Source: Chloroflexota bacterium (lineage in GTDB: Bacteria; Chloroflexota; Anaerolineae; Anaerolineales; Anaerolineaceae). From it: a stretch of DNA of 64,000 nt. Position 1 is the first letter of the stretch; each line of letters opens with the position of its first letter. Under the pieces are notes generated by a model. That model was not told the DNA's origin. It saw nothing but the letters and a program-made list of their open reading frames with translations, and did not search any database. Of the stretch, positions 8,692-17,741 are shown piece by piece. The stretch covers positions 1-64,000 of the forward strand of contig JAAZNC010000034.1 in assembly GCA_012798455.1 (NCBI GenBank). Reading direction: 5' to 3'. The translations under genes and the position numbers were made by a program.

Positions 8692-10452
8692 ATGCAAAAC
8701 GGTTCATTTCATTTTTACAAGGACAAAATCATTCTGCGGGTCAGGAACCGTGTCTGCAATAATTCCGAAGAACTCATCCAAAGCGAACTGTTCGAAAAGA
8801 TCCTGTGGCGTTTTTTGAAAGGGCTGGAAGAAAGTGAGTCGGTGCTGCTGACGGTATTTCCGGATTCGCGGGTCAGCCGTGAATCGATGGAAGTACTCAT
8901 CGAAACCTTTTATTATCTCTCACGACTGCCAGGTGATAAAACTGTGAAACTGGTAGAAGGATCTGAAGTTTTCTTAAAAGATCCGTTCTTGCTGAATGAA
9001 CTGGTCGAACAGTTCTATAATTACTGGCGACATCTGCATCGTTTGATCATCTGCGATTCGGTTTTTGACCGTTTCGATCAGAAACCTTATCGTACCTTCA
9101 ACGATTTGGTGGAGAGTTTGATGCATATTGTGCGCTCCACCTATCGCACTATTCAGGAGAATATCACCGGCAACCATCCCAAGATCTATCGCCAAGTCAG
9201 TGCTGGCGCGGAGATCGGGGCTATTGCACTGCCTTACCATATCAACTATGCTGCCGGATTGTATGATTCTCTGCAAGATATCTTTGTCATTCGCCAGGCA
9301 TTGATCTATCCCCCCATGATCTTCAAGACTCCCATGAACAAACGTACCGGGCAGTTCGAAGCGATCGATAAAAATCCGCTAACCGATCTGCATTTGCCAG
9401 CAAACGAATGGTTGTGTTATCCGGCGAAAGTGGGTGAACTGCTGATCATGGTTTACTTCTGCCTGGATTTCTTCGAATTGGGTTTTTCGTTATGTAATCT
9501 GTTCGAATTGGCGGATGAAGAAGACTTGAAGCGTAAACCGGATGCAATCTTCATCTATGGTGCTCCTCCTGAGGCAGCTCCGCATGTCAATGGAAATGAA
9601 ACTGTTTTCTACGAGGACAGAGAAAATGATTGTCTGATTGGAACTATCCCCTACAAAGATGAGTTCGGGTATTTTGGTTATCTGAAAAAGATGATCTTGA
9701 CCTTGCATAATATCAAACGCATGCGCAGTGGTTTCTTGCCTTTCCATGGTGCCATGGTGCGCATTACCCTACATGGCAGCGATTCTTTTTCTTTGGTGGT
9801 GATGGGAGATTCAGGTGCTGGTAAGTCAGAGACCATTGAAGCGCTACGCCGCATTCGTTCATCAGAGATAAAAGAGGTTCTGATCGTAGCAGATGATATG
9901 GGTTCCTTTGCACTCACACCAGACGGAAATGTGATCGGCTTTGGAACTGAAATGGGCGCTTTTGTGCGTCTGGATGACCTGCAGGCAGGCTATGCTTTTG
10001 GTCAGATGGACCGTACCATTATCATGAATCCTGACCAGGTCAATGCAAGAGTGGTATTGCCCGTCACCAGGTATGAATATCTCATCAAAGGTATTCCTGT
10101 GGATGCTGTTTTGTATGCTAATAATTACGAGATGGTGGATGAAGAGCATAAAGCTATTGAGAAATTTGCCACACCACAAGATGCGCTACGAGTGTTCCGG
10201 CGCGGGGCTGTGATGAGCAAGGGTACCACTACCACGACCGGTATCGTGGAGAATTACTTTGCCAATATCTTTGGACCGGTTCAATATCAGGATTTGCACG
10301 AACAGATCGCTGAAAAATATTTCAATGCTTTTTTTGAGGATGGTTTATTCGTCGGACAGCTACGCACGATGCTGGGCATTCACGGGCAGGAACAAAGCGG
10401 TCCCGAGCAGGCTGCCCTTGAATTGCTGGAGTTGATCCGCAATCGTTTATGA
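8692..10452 (+). CDS. HPr-kinase-like P-loop protein of unknown substrate
   Basis: A 586-aa protein without a recognised name. The C-terminal half (from about residue 340) resembles the HprK/PEPCK kinase fold: FHGAMVRI, P-loop GDSGAGKSE at about residue 371, and VLIVADDMG, similar to the VADD segment of HprK. The N-terminal 330 residues are mostly soluble and match nothing I recognise. HPr kinase itself is about 310 aa, so this is nearly twice as long. No HPr gene is adjacent, and the downstream partner is a Mut7-C protein. A protein or small-molecule kinase activity is a guess from the fold. Confidence 0.6.
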   Translation: MQNGSFHFYKDKIILRVRNRVCNNSEELIQSELFEKILWRFLKGLEESESVLLTVFPDSRVSRESMEVLIETFYYLSRLPGDKTVKLVEGSEVFLKDPFLLNELVEQFYNYWRHLHRLIICDSVFDRFDQKPYRTFNDLVESLMHIVRSTYRTIQENITGNHPKIYRQVSAGAEIGAIALPYHINYAAGLYDSLQDIFVIRQALIYPPMIFKTPMNKRTGQFEAIDKNPLTDLHLPANEWLCYPAKVGELLIMVYFCLDFFELGFSLCNLFELADEEDLKRKPDAIFIYGAPPEAAPHVNGNETVFYEDRENDCLIGTIPYKDEFGYFGYLKKMILTLHNIKRMRSGFLPFHGAMVRITLHGSDSFSLVVMGDSGAGKSETIEALRRIRSSEIKEVLIVADDMGSFALTPDGNVIGFGTEMGAFVRLDDLQAGYAFGQMDRTIIMNPDQVNARVVLPVTRYEYLIKGIPVDAVLYANNYEMVDEEHKAIEKFATPQDALRVFRRGAVMSKGTTTTTGIVENYFANIFGPVQYQDLHEQIAEKYFNAFFEDGLFVGQLRTMLGIHGQEQSGPEQAALELLELIRNRL

Positions 10453-10545
10453 TACTTTTTGCATAGTGATGAAATTTTTCAGTGCAGATCATCATTAATT
10501 TGATAGAAATGTACAATCAACATATCCATATAATATGGAGCGCGT

Positions 10546-11286
10546 ATGATCAATGCAAGTTTTCGTTTTTATGCAGAGTTGAATGATCTGCTCCCCCATG
10601 AAAGAAGGGCAACTTCATTTGACCTGAAATTTCCGGTAGGGCAGACGGTAAAACATATGATTGAATCTTGCGGCGTTCCACACACAGAAATAGATATGAT
10701 CCTGGTTAATGGTAGTTCTGTTGGTTTTTCTTATCAATTACAACAGGGCGACCGGGTAAGCGTTTATCCCGTATTTGAGACATTGGATATCGCCTCAATC
10801 GGCAAACTTCACTCTGATCCGCTGCGGGTGTGTGCATTCGTGTTGGATTGCCACTTGGGTCGTTTGGCAGCTTATTTACGGTTACTGGGTCTGGATGTGT
10901 TATATCGCAATGATTACTCTGATGATGAACTGACAATGATCTCAGAGAGAGAGAAGAGAATCTGTGTCACACGAGATAGGGGATTATTGAAAAGAAAGCA
11001 GATCAGCCATGGCTGCTTGATCTATTCGCTTGCTCCCCGTGAACAAGCGCTGGAAGTAGTGCGACGATTTCAACTTGAAGCACAGTTGAAACCCTTCACG
11101 CGCTGTGTAAATTGTAATGGATTATTGCATGCGGTTGACAAGAAAGTGATTGCAGAACAATTATTGCCGGGGACGCGCAGTCACTACTATGACTTTGTAC
11201 AATGTATATGCTGTGGCAAGATTTATTGGAAGGGATCGCATTACCAGCGTTTGGTCGAATTTATTGAATCTATTACTAATAATTAG
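10546..11286 (+). CDS. Ubiquitin-fold/Mut7-C protein (predicted PIN-like RNase with zinc ribbon)
   Basis: A 246-aa two-domain protein. Residues 1-80 are a ThiS/MoaD-like beta-grasp domain without the terminal GG. Residues 90-240 are Mut7-C: FVLDCHLGRLAAYLRLLGLD followed by acidic DYSDDEL and TRDRGLL, a PIN-like metal site. The zinc ribbon uses CVNCNGLL and CICCGKIYWKGSHY. Family members are predicted RNases; the real substrate is unknown. The start at 10546 follows GGAG by 5 nt. Confidence 0.85.
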   Translation: MINASFRFYAELNDLLPHERRATSFDLKFPVGQTVKHMIESCGVPHTEIDMILVNGSSVGFSYQLQQGDRVSVYPVFETLDIASIGKLHSDPLRVCAFVLDCHLGRLAAYLRLLGLDVLYRNDYSDDELTMISEREKRICVTRDRGLLKRKQISHGCLIYSLAPREQALEVVRRFQLEAQLKPFTRCVNCNGLLHAVDKKVIAEQLLPGTRSHYYDFVQCICCGKIYWKGSHYQRLVEFIESITNN

Positions 11287-11293
11287 ATCCCTC

Positions 11294-11321
11294 TTGTCAT
11301 TTCATAAAATCGTAGTATTAT
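11294..11321 (+). promoter_or_regulatory. Candidate promoter for the ATPase-TrkA operon
   Basis: TTGTCA (11294-11299) and TATTAT (11316-11321) are 16 nt apart. A second possible pair, TTGTAA (11332) and TAAGAT (11355) with a 17-nt spacer, lies just downstream. Either could serve the GTG start at 11384. Confidence 0.4.
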
Positions 11322-11383
11322 CCCTCTTCTGTTGTAACAATCATCCATATACTGTAAGATAAATTAATAGCTATAAGGAAACT

Positions 11384-14239
11384 GTGAACGAAGAACTAGA
11401 TATCGATCGAATGAAACTTGCCTCTTTGCGGGCAGGGGAAGTGTATACATTTTTGGGCTCAACTCCTGATGGATTGAATCGGCAGGAGATCATGGAAAGA
11501 CAGCAGCGCTATGGGGAAAACCTGTTACAAACTGAGAAACGTATACCACTGCTGATGAAGTTCGTTGCCAATTTCACTCATCTAATGGCGATTTTATTAT
11601 GGGTGGGTGGTATTGTGGCATTCATCGCGCACATGCCCGAACTGGCAGTAGCTGTTTGGTTGGTGAATATTATCAATGGGGCTTTCAGTTTTTGGCAGGA
11701 ATTTAGAGCCGAAAAAGCATCTGAAGAACTACGAAAATTACTTCCAACCTATACCCGGGTGTTGCGGGATGGGCAGGAAATCAAAATTCTAGCAGAGGAA
11801 CTTGTGCCGGGAGATGTGGTGCTTTTTGCGGAAGGGGAGAAGATTTCAGCGGATTGTCGCCTGGTCGAACAGGCAGCTTTCAGGGTTGACCAATCTACCC
11901 TGACAGGAGAATCACGCCCTGTCGGCAAGAGTGCTGATGCTTCAGTACTAACGGATATATCCGTGACCGAGCAGCCAAATTTGGTGTTTGCCGGGACGAG
12001 TGTGGCAGCTGGCACTGCCAAGGGCATTGTATATGCCACTGCCATGCATACTGAATTTGGCAAAATTGCCCATCTCACCCAAACCATGAAGGAAGAATTA
12101 AGTCCCTTACAGATCGAGATGCAGTCGATCACCAAAACGGTTTCGATGATCGCTGTATTGGTCGGGATTGTTTTCTTCATTCTGGCTTTTCTGCTGGCAC
12201 ATATCGACCTGGCAGAAAGTTTCATTTTTGGGTTGGGAATGATCGTTGCTTTTGTACCGGAAGGGTTACTGCCCACAGTGACCCTGGCGCTTGCAATGGG
12301 TACCCAACGCATGGCAAAACGCAATGCCCTGGTGAAGAAATTATCCGCGGTGGAAACATTGGGTTGCACTACTGTGATCTGTACCGATAAAACGGGCACA
12401 TTAACCCAGAATGAGATGACGGTACGCCGTCTGTGGGTGCCGGAATCTAAGCATGGGGCACAAGAAAAATGTGGCACATCCATCGCAGTGAGTGGAATCG
12501 GATATAACCCGTTGGGAGAGTTTCATTATCTCGATCGCAAAGATACCCCGGTTGAGATGAACTCGCTGAAAGAACTTTTACGAGCGATCCTTTTGTGCAA
12601 TAACGCCAGACTCATCTCCCCACAATCCAGTGAAACCAGCTGGCGCATCCTGGGTGATCCGACCGAAGCTGCTTTGAAAGTTGTGGCGGTTAAAGCAGGA
12701 ATAAGCGAAGATGACGAATTGATGCGGTTCCCCCGTATTTTGGAGAATCCATTTGATTCGCGTCGCAAACGCATGTCAACCATTCACCTCGACAAATCAA
12801 GCAGTCAGCGTGGCGCGTATTCCCGGAGTGCGCGGGTGGCTTTTGTCAAAGGCGCTCCGAAAGAATTATTAGAACTATGTACCCAGATCGATTGTTCTGG
12901 CAGTGCCATTCCATTGATACCTGAAATTAAAAAATCTGCCATGGAAGAAAATGATATCATGGCGCGTGATGGGCTGCGGGTGCTGGCTGTGGCAATCCGC
13001 TATCTGCCGAAAGAATTGGAAGGTCAACTGGCAGATGAAGTCGAACAGGACCTGACCTTTTTGGGCCTTGTGGCGATGATGGATCCACCACGTGAAGAGA
13101 TCAGTATGGCCGTTCAGAAATGTAATCAAGCCGGCATTCGGGTCATCATGATCACCGGTGATTATGGATTGACTGCCGAGAGCATCGCACGCAGAGTGGG
13201 CATTATCCATTCAGCTAATCCACGTATCATTACAGGGTTTGACCTGGAACGACTCTCTGATCAGGAATTGGAAGCTGCCTTTTCCCAAGAAGTGATCTTT
13301 GCCAGGGTCTCCCCCGAACATAAACTGCGGGTTGTCATGGCACTACAAGACCTGGGGAATATCGTGGCGGTGACAGGAGATGGCGTAAACGATGCTCCTG
13401 CCTTGAAGCGTGCTAATATCGGAGTTGCCATGGGAATTACCGGCAGTGATGTTGCCAAAGAAGCAGCAGACATGATTTTGATGGATGATAATTTTGCGTC
13501 CATTGTGAATGCAGTTGAGGAGGGGCGTGCTGTGTATGCCAATATCAAAAAATTTACTACATACATTTTCACTAGCAATACACCTGAGGCAGTGCCTTTC
13601 ATCTTATATGCATTTTCTGCAGCCCGCATTCCGCTAGCGTTGAATGTGATGCACATTCTGGCTGTTGATCTTGGTACAGATATCGTTCCGGCTTTAGCCT
13701 TGGGGGCTGAACCACCCGAACCGGGTACCATGCAACAGCCACCGCGCAATTTAGATGAACATATCATCACTCCAAGATTATTGCGACGCGCTTATTTCTT
13801 GCTGGGTCCACTGCAAAGTTTTGCAGTGATGGCAGCATTCTATTATTATTACTGGACCAATGGATATGCGGGACAATGGTTGAATCTGCCTGCCAATGGC
13901 GCTATCTACCACTCTGCCACTGCTATGGCACTAGCAGCTGTGGTGACTACTCAAATTGGCAATCTTTTTGCGCAACGAGCAGAAAATACTCCTATCACCA
14001 AGATGCCATTATTCAATAATAAATTGGTTTGGATCGGCATTTTTTCCGAGTTGCTTGTGATAGCAGCTATTGTTTATGTACCGCTGTTTCACCATTTTAT
14101 CGGGACGGCAAGCTTTTCTCTCCGCTACTGGCCATTTCTCTTCGTCTGGTCGCCCCTGTTAATGATCGCGGATGAGATTCGTAAAATAATCCAATGGAAG
14201 AAAACTCCCAAGGGAGCAAACCAAGGAGGTAACCGATGA
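11384..14239 (+). CDS. P2C-like cation-transporting P-type ATPase (Na+/K+-ATPase-like)
   Basis: A 951-aa ion pump in the plasma membrane. TGES lies in the actuator domain, the phosphorylated aspartate in DKTGTLT, and GDGVNDAPAL in the hinge. The ion-site motifs resemble animal Na+/K+-ATPase more than SERCA: VPEGLL in M4, TSNTPEAVPF in M5 and VDLGTDIVPA in M6, where both M6 aspartates are kept. The GTG start at 11384 follows ATAAGGAAACT. The gene overlaps the first trkA-like gene by 4 nt (ATGA). The transported ions are inferred, and a Ca2+ role is not excluded. Confidence 0.88.
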   Translation: MNEELDIDRMKLASLRAGEVYTFLGSTPDGLNRQEIMERQQRYGENLLQTEKRIPLLMKFVANFTHLMAILLWVGGIVAFIAHMPELAVAVWLVNIINGAFSFWQEFRAEKASEELRKLLPTYTRVLRDGQEIKILAEELVPGDVVLFAEGEKISADCRLVEQAAFRVDQSTLTGESRPVGKSADASVLTDISVTEQPNLVFAGTSVAAGTAKGIVYATAMHTEFGKIAHLTQTMKEELSPLQIEMQSITKTVSMIAVLVGIVFFILAFLLAHIDLAESFIFGLGMIVAFVPEGLLPTVTLALAMGTQRMAKRNALVKKLSAVETLGCTTVICTDKTGTLTQNEMTVRRLWVPESKHGAQEKCGTSIAVSGIGYNPLGEFHYLDRKDTPVEMNSLKELLRAILLCNNARLISPQSSETSWRILGDPTEAALKVVAVKAGISEDDELMRFPRILENPFDSRRKRMSTIHLDKSSSQRGAYSRSARVAFVKGAPKELLELCTQIDCSGSAIPLIPEIKKSAMEENDIMARDGLRVLAVAIRYLPKELEGQLADEVEQDLTFLGLVAMMDPPREEISMAVQKCNQAGIRVIMITGDYGLTAESIARRVGIIHSANPRIITGFDLERLSDQELEAAFSQEVIFARVSPEHKLRVVMALQDLGNIVAVTGDGVNDAPALKRANIGVAMGITGSDVAKEAADMILMDDNFASIVNAVEEGRAVYANIKKFTTYIFTSNTPEAVPFILYAFSAARIPLALNVMHILAVDLGTDIVPALALGAEPPEPGTMQQPPRNLDEHIITPRLLRRAYFLLGPLQSFAVMAAFYYYYWTNGYAGQWLNLPANGAIYHSATAMALAAVVTTQIGNLFAQRAENTPITKMPLFNNKLVWIGIFSELLVIAAIVYVPLFHHFIGTASFSLRYWPFLFVWSPLLMIADEIRKIIQWKKTPKGANQGGNR

Positions 14240-14880
14240 AAGTGATTGTTATTGGATGTGGGAGACTGGGTTCGAACATTGCCCGGGAATTGGACCAGCG
14301 TGGTAATCATGTAATCGTGGTGGATAAAGATCCGGTTGCATTGGAAAATCTGGGTAAATCCTTTCACGGAAAATCCGTAGTTGGCATTGGTTTTGACCGG
14401 GACGTGCTGAAAGAGGCTGATATTAATATGTCCGATGCACTGGTGGCAGTCACTGCCAGTGATGAGGCCAATGTGGTCACAGCCCGCATGGCGAAGTTTG
14501 TATACCGTGTACCAAAGGTAGTGGCACGTGTTTATGACCCGAGGAAGGCGGAGATCTACCGGCGCCTGGGTATTCCTACCATTTCTCCGGTTTCCATCGC
14601 TGCTGCACGTATTTCTGAGATATTATCTTTTACCCAATTAAATACGGTGATGAGTATCGGTTCTGGTGATGTGATGATCACCGAAATAGAACTGACCTCT
14701 GCTTTTGAAGGAAAAAAGTTGGGTCAGTTAGAGATTCCCAATGCTGTGCACCCCATTTCTCTCACACGCGAAGGTAAGACTATGCTTGCTAATCCGAATC
14801 AGCAATTGCAAATGGGTGATGTGGTGCATTTGTCGGTGATAGCCGAAATGGCTGACCGGGTAAAAGAAATGTTGAAATAG
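14236..14880 (+). CDS. TrkA/KtrA-type RCK regulatory protein 1
   Basis: Cytoplasmic nucleotide-binding regulator (214 aa). TrkA-N is a Rossmann fold with VIGCGRLGSNIA and the acidic end VVDKD; TrkA-C follows from about residue 135. Such proteins form octameric rings that gate K+ transporters in response to ATP/ADP, NAD(H) or c-di-AMP. Here it is translationally coupled to a P-type ATPase, and no TrkH or KtrB gene is in the window. Confidence 0.9.
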   Translation: MKVIVIGCGRLGSNIARELDQRGNHVIVVDKDPVALENLGKSFHGKSVVGIGFDRDVLKEADINMSDALVAVTASDEANVVTARMAKFVYRVPKVVARVYDPRKAEIYRRLGIPTISPVSIAAARISEILSFTQLNTVMSIGSGDVMITEIELTSAFEGKKLGQLEIPNAVHPISLTREGKTMLANPNQQLQMGDVVHLSVIAEMADRVKEMLK

Positions 14881-14894
14881 GACAGGAGGTTCCC

Positions 14895-15557
14895 ATGAAA
14901 GTATTAATCATTGGCGGTGGGAAAGTCGGAACATACTTGGCATCTCATTTGCTTTCAGCAGAGCATGAGGTGATGGTGATCGAACAACGGCGTGAGGAAA
15001 TTGAACGCCTTCATTGCGAACTCGGGGCAGAACATGTGCTGCTGGGCAGCGGTACGGACCCGGTGGTGCTTGAAGCGGCGGGTATTCGCAAGGTGCCGGT
15101 GATAGCCGCAGTAACGGGTAGTGATGAAACTAATCTGGTAGTAACCAGTCTTTCTCGTTTTGAATTCAATGTTGCGCGCACCATAGCCCGGGTGAACAAC
15201 CCCAAGAATGATTGGATGTTCACGGAGGATATGGGAGTGGATGTGGCATTGAACCAGGCAGATCTGATGGTGCATTTGATATTGGAAGAGATGTCAATGG
15301 GTGACATGATGACACTTCTAAAACTACGCCGCGGGAAATTTTCCATTGTAGAAGAAAAACTTACCCCGACCAGCAGCCTTGTTGGAAAGCGTCTAGACCA
15401 GGCAAAATTACCACAGGACAGTGTAATCCTGGCTGTGTTGCGTAAGGATGATATTCTCATCCCGCACGGTTCTCTGGTTCTGCAAGCGAGTGATGAAGTG
15501 ATTGCGCTGGTGCATGCTGCCCAGATAGATCAATTAGAAAAAATGCTGAGTATGTAG
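14895..15557 (+). CDS. TrkA/KtrA-type RCK regulatory protein 2
   Basis: Second RCK protein (220 aa), 14 nt after the first, behind GGACAGGAGG. The glycine motif is IIGGGKVGTYLA and the second strand ends in glutamate (VIEQRREE), which favours NAD(H) or nucleotide binding. The C-terminal TrkA-C part runs from about residue 135. Two different RCK proteins could form a hetero-ring; the adjacent ATPase is the only transport protein in the operon. Confidence 0.9.
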   Translation: MKVLIIGGGKVGTYLASHLLSAEHEVMVIEQRREEIERLHCELGAEHVLLGSGTDPVVLEAAGIRKVPVIAAVTGSDETNLVVTSLSRFEFNVARTIARVNNPKNDWMFTEDMGVDVALNQADLMVHLILEEMSMGDMMTLLKLRRGKFSIVEEKLTPTSSLVGKRLDQAKLPQDSVILAVLRKDDILIPHGSLVLQASDEVIALVHAAQIDQLEKMLSM

Positions 15558-15577
15558 CAGGTAATGAATTAAGCCGA

Positions 15578-15612
15578 CCCGTTTTTGACAAAGTATTAAG
15601 AAGAAAACGGGT
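15578..15612 (+). terminator. Weak terminator-like hairpin after the trkA pair
   Basis: ACCCGTTTT (15578-15586) pairs with AAAACGGGT (15604-15612) over a 17-nt loop. The following sequence is only moderately T-rich, so termination efficiency is uncertain. Confidence 0.4.
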
Positions 15613-15742
15613 TGCTTGTGTTTAAAATCGAGTGTGTTTAAATCAGTCCATAGGCGCATGAATTAGAGCGAAGAATAGAATAGGATATTATATGGATCTG
15701 GTATGTAATTATATGAAAGATAATTGAAGACAGGTAAAAAAA

Positions 15743-16897
15743 ATGAGTACTGCACAACGAATTGGGATAGTTCTGTTACTGGTTGTAGTGGCAGGATTAA
15801 GCGGCTTTCTAGGTGCCTACATCGGCGGCGCGGTGATATTGAAAGCAAGTGAAACGAACATGATCACGGCTACTGCCACTTCCACGACCGAAGAAGCACA
15901 GGTGGTCAATAAGAACATCATTGTTACCACATCCGAGATCGATACGATCATTACGCAGGTTGTGGAACAGATCGAACCGGCAGTGGTGACGGTGATCGGT
16001 ACCATCCCTGGTACCCAATCGGTCTTCGGCAGGACCGCTGATGCACAGGTGAGCGGCAGTGGTTTTATTGTATCCGATGAAGGGTATATCATAACCAATA
16101 ATCATGTCATTACGGATGCTGATGCAAATTCCCTGTATGTTGTGTTGAGCGACGGCACAGAATTGACTGCACAATTGGTGAGCCGGGATATCTATGCCGA
16201 TCTGGCAGTGTTAAAGGTGGAGGGTAGTATGCCTGCAGTTGCTTCTCTGGGAGATTCGGAAGATCTGAAACCTGGTGAAACGGTGATCGCCATCGGCTCC
16301 CCTCTGGGTACCTTCCGCAACAGCGTTACAGTGGGGGTGATCAGTGCTACCGGGCGCACATTGGATACTGGTGAAGGCTATAATATGGAAAATCTTATCC
16401 AAACCGATGCAGCGATTAACAGTGGCAATTCCGGCGGACCGCTGGTGAATCTGGCAGGAGAGGTGATCGGTGTGAATACGCTGGTAGTGCGCGGTAGCAA
16501 TAGTTACAGCAATACTATCGCCGAAGGATTGGGTTTTGCTATTCCATCAGATACGGTGGAATTGATCAGCAATCAGATCATCCGTCAAGGCTATTTTGCA
16601 CGCCCGTATTTGGGCGTAGGGGTACAGAATGTCAATTCTTCGATCGCAAAGCGGTATAATTTACCAGTTGACTGGGGTGGTTATGTTACGGAAGTAGCAA
16701 CCGGAAGCCCCGCTGCCAAAGCTGGCTTGCATGTACAAGATATCATAACGCGCATCGGTGATATCGATATCACGGAGAAAACCACATACCTGAATGCATT
16801 GTTTGCTTATCAGGCGGGTGATGAGGTAGTGATTGAATTCTACCGAAATAATCAAAAAATGAGTGCAAGTGTGGTGTTGGCAGAGGCTACCTACTAG
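15743..16897 (+). CDS. HtrA/DegP-type membrane-anchored serine protease with PDZ domain
   Basis: Protein-quality-control protease (384 aa) tethered by one N-terminal helix (GIVLLLVVVAGLSGFLGAYIG) with the catalytic part outside the cytoplasm. The triad is visible: His in NNHVIT (about residue 120), Asp in YADLAVLKV (about 152) and Ser in NSGNSGGPL (about 231). One PDZ domain follows from about residue 285 with YLGVGVQNV. The Shine-Dalgarno sequence is poor (ACAGGTAAAAAAA). It stands between the TrkA genes and an HAD gene and is probably its own unit. Confidence 0.92.
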   Translation: MSTAQRIGIVLLLVVVAGLSGFLGAYIGGAVILKASETNMITATATSTTEEAQVVNKNIIVTTSEIDTIITQVVEQIEPAVVTVIGTIPGTQSVFGRTADAQVSGSGFIVSDEGYIITNNHVITDADANSLYVVLSDGTELTAQLVSRDIYADLAVLKVEGSMPAVASLGDSEDLKPGETVIAIGSPLGTFRNSVTVGVISATGRTLDTGEGYNMENLIQTDAAINSGNSGGPLVNLAGEVIGVNTLVVRGSNSYSNTIAEGLGFAIPSDTVELISNQIIRQGYFARPYLGVGVQNVNSSIAKRYNLPVDWGGYVTEVATGSPAAKAGLHVQDIITRIGDIDITEKTTYLNALFAYQAGDEVVIEFYRNNQKMSASVVLAEATY

Positions 16898-16925
16898 ATC
16901 AACAGAAAGTTGAGAATTTATCCAA

Positions 16926-17741
16926 TTGAAGTCCGATATACACTTGGTCTGTTTTGACGTTGATCATACGTTGCTGACAGATCAGCAGGAATTAACAGAT
17001 AAGACCAAACAAACCATATTTGATCTGCAAGCGCGCGGTATCAAAGTTATTGTGGCAACGGGAAAAAACCTAGCTGCGGTACAGCCTCTTGTAGACGAAC
17101 TTGGTATGGATGATCCTTTGATTTTTGTCAATGGTTGCTTAGTGCAGTACCGGGATGGTCGGGTAATGCTGCATGAGGAACTGCGTCCCGATCTGACTAG
17201 GCGCGTGCTTGAATTGGGAGACAGGCAGCGAATGGATATGATGCTGTATTTTGTCAATGATACAGTGGTCAAAGCCGGCGGTATTTTTAATAGTGCCTTG
17301 GATAAGTATGGCGGTCCTGCTCCAAGAGTAGTTGAGAAATGGCAAGATCTGGGTAAGGAACTAGACCATGTTTTAAAAATTGTCTTTATTCATAGTGATG
17401 ATCATCGTTACCTAGAAGAAATGAATGAGGTTTTAAGAAAAGAGATCCCGCAAGGTATTGATCTTTGTTTTTCATTACCTATTCTACTGGAGATACACCC
17501 GGCGGGTGTCAGCAAGGGAGCGGCGCTCAAGAAGGTGGCACTTACGCTGGATATTCCTATGAAATCAATCATCGCATTCGGTGATGGAGAAAACGATCTT
17601 GAAATGATCCAATATGCAGGTATAGGAGTAGCACTTGGGAATGCCACTCCTACATTGAAAGCTGCTGCAGCCTATGTGATCCCCTCGAATAATGAAGAAG
17701 GACCGGCAGATTTTCTTATCGAATATCTCAATTTGCACTGA
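16926..17741 (+). CDS. Cof-type HAD-superfamily phosphatase
   Basis: A 271-aa hydrolase of HAD subfamily IIB, probably acting on sugar phosphates or similar metabolites. Motif I is FDVDHTLL, motif II VATGK, and motif IV GDGENDLEMI, with the C2 cap between. It starts at TTG 16926, 28 nt after htrA; no better ATG was seen. Its last 14 nt overlap the 3' end of the convergent CPBP gene. Substrate unknown. Confidence 0.88.
   Translation: MKSDIHLVCFDVDHTLLTDQQELTDKTKQTIFDLQARGIKVIVATGKNLAAVQPLVDELGMDDPLIFVNGCLVQYRDGRVMLHEELRPDLTRRVLELGDRQRMDMMLYFVNDTVVKAGGIFNSALDKYGGPAPRVVEKWQDLGKELDHVLKIVFIHSDDHRYLEEMNEVLRKEIPQGIDLCFSLPILLEIHPAGVSKGAALKKVALTLDIPMKSIIAFGDGENDLEMIQYAGIGVALGNATPTLKAAAAYVIPSNNEEGPADFLIEYLNLH

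Noticed and set aside
11749-12483. Minus-strand ORF of 244 aa opposite the P-type ATPase
   Set aside because: It lies fully inside a confident ATPase gene and its protein is Ser/Thr/Arg-rich without motifs.
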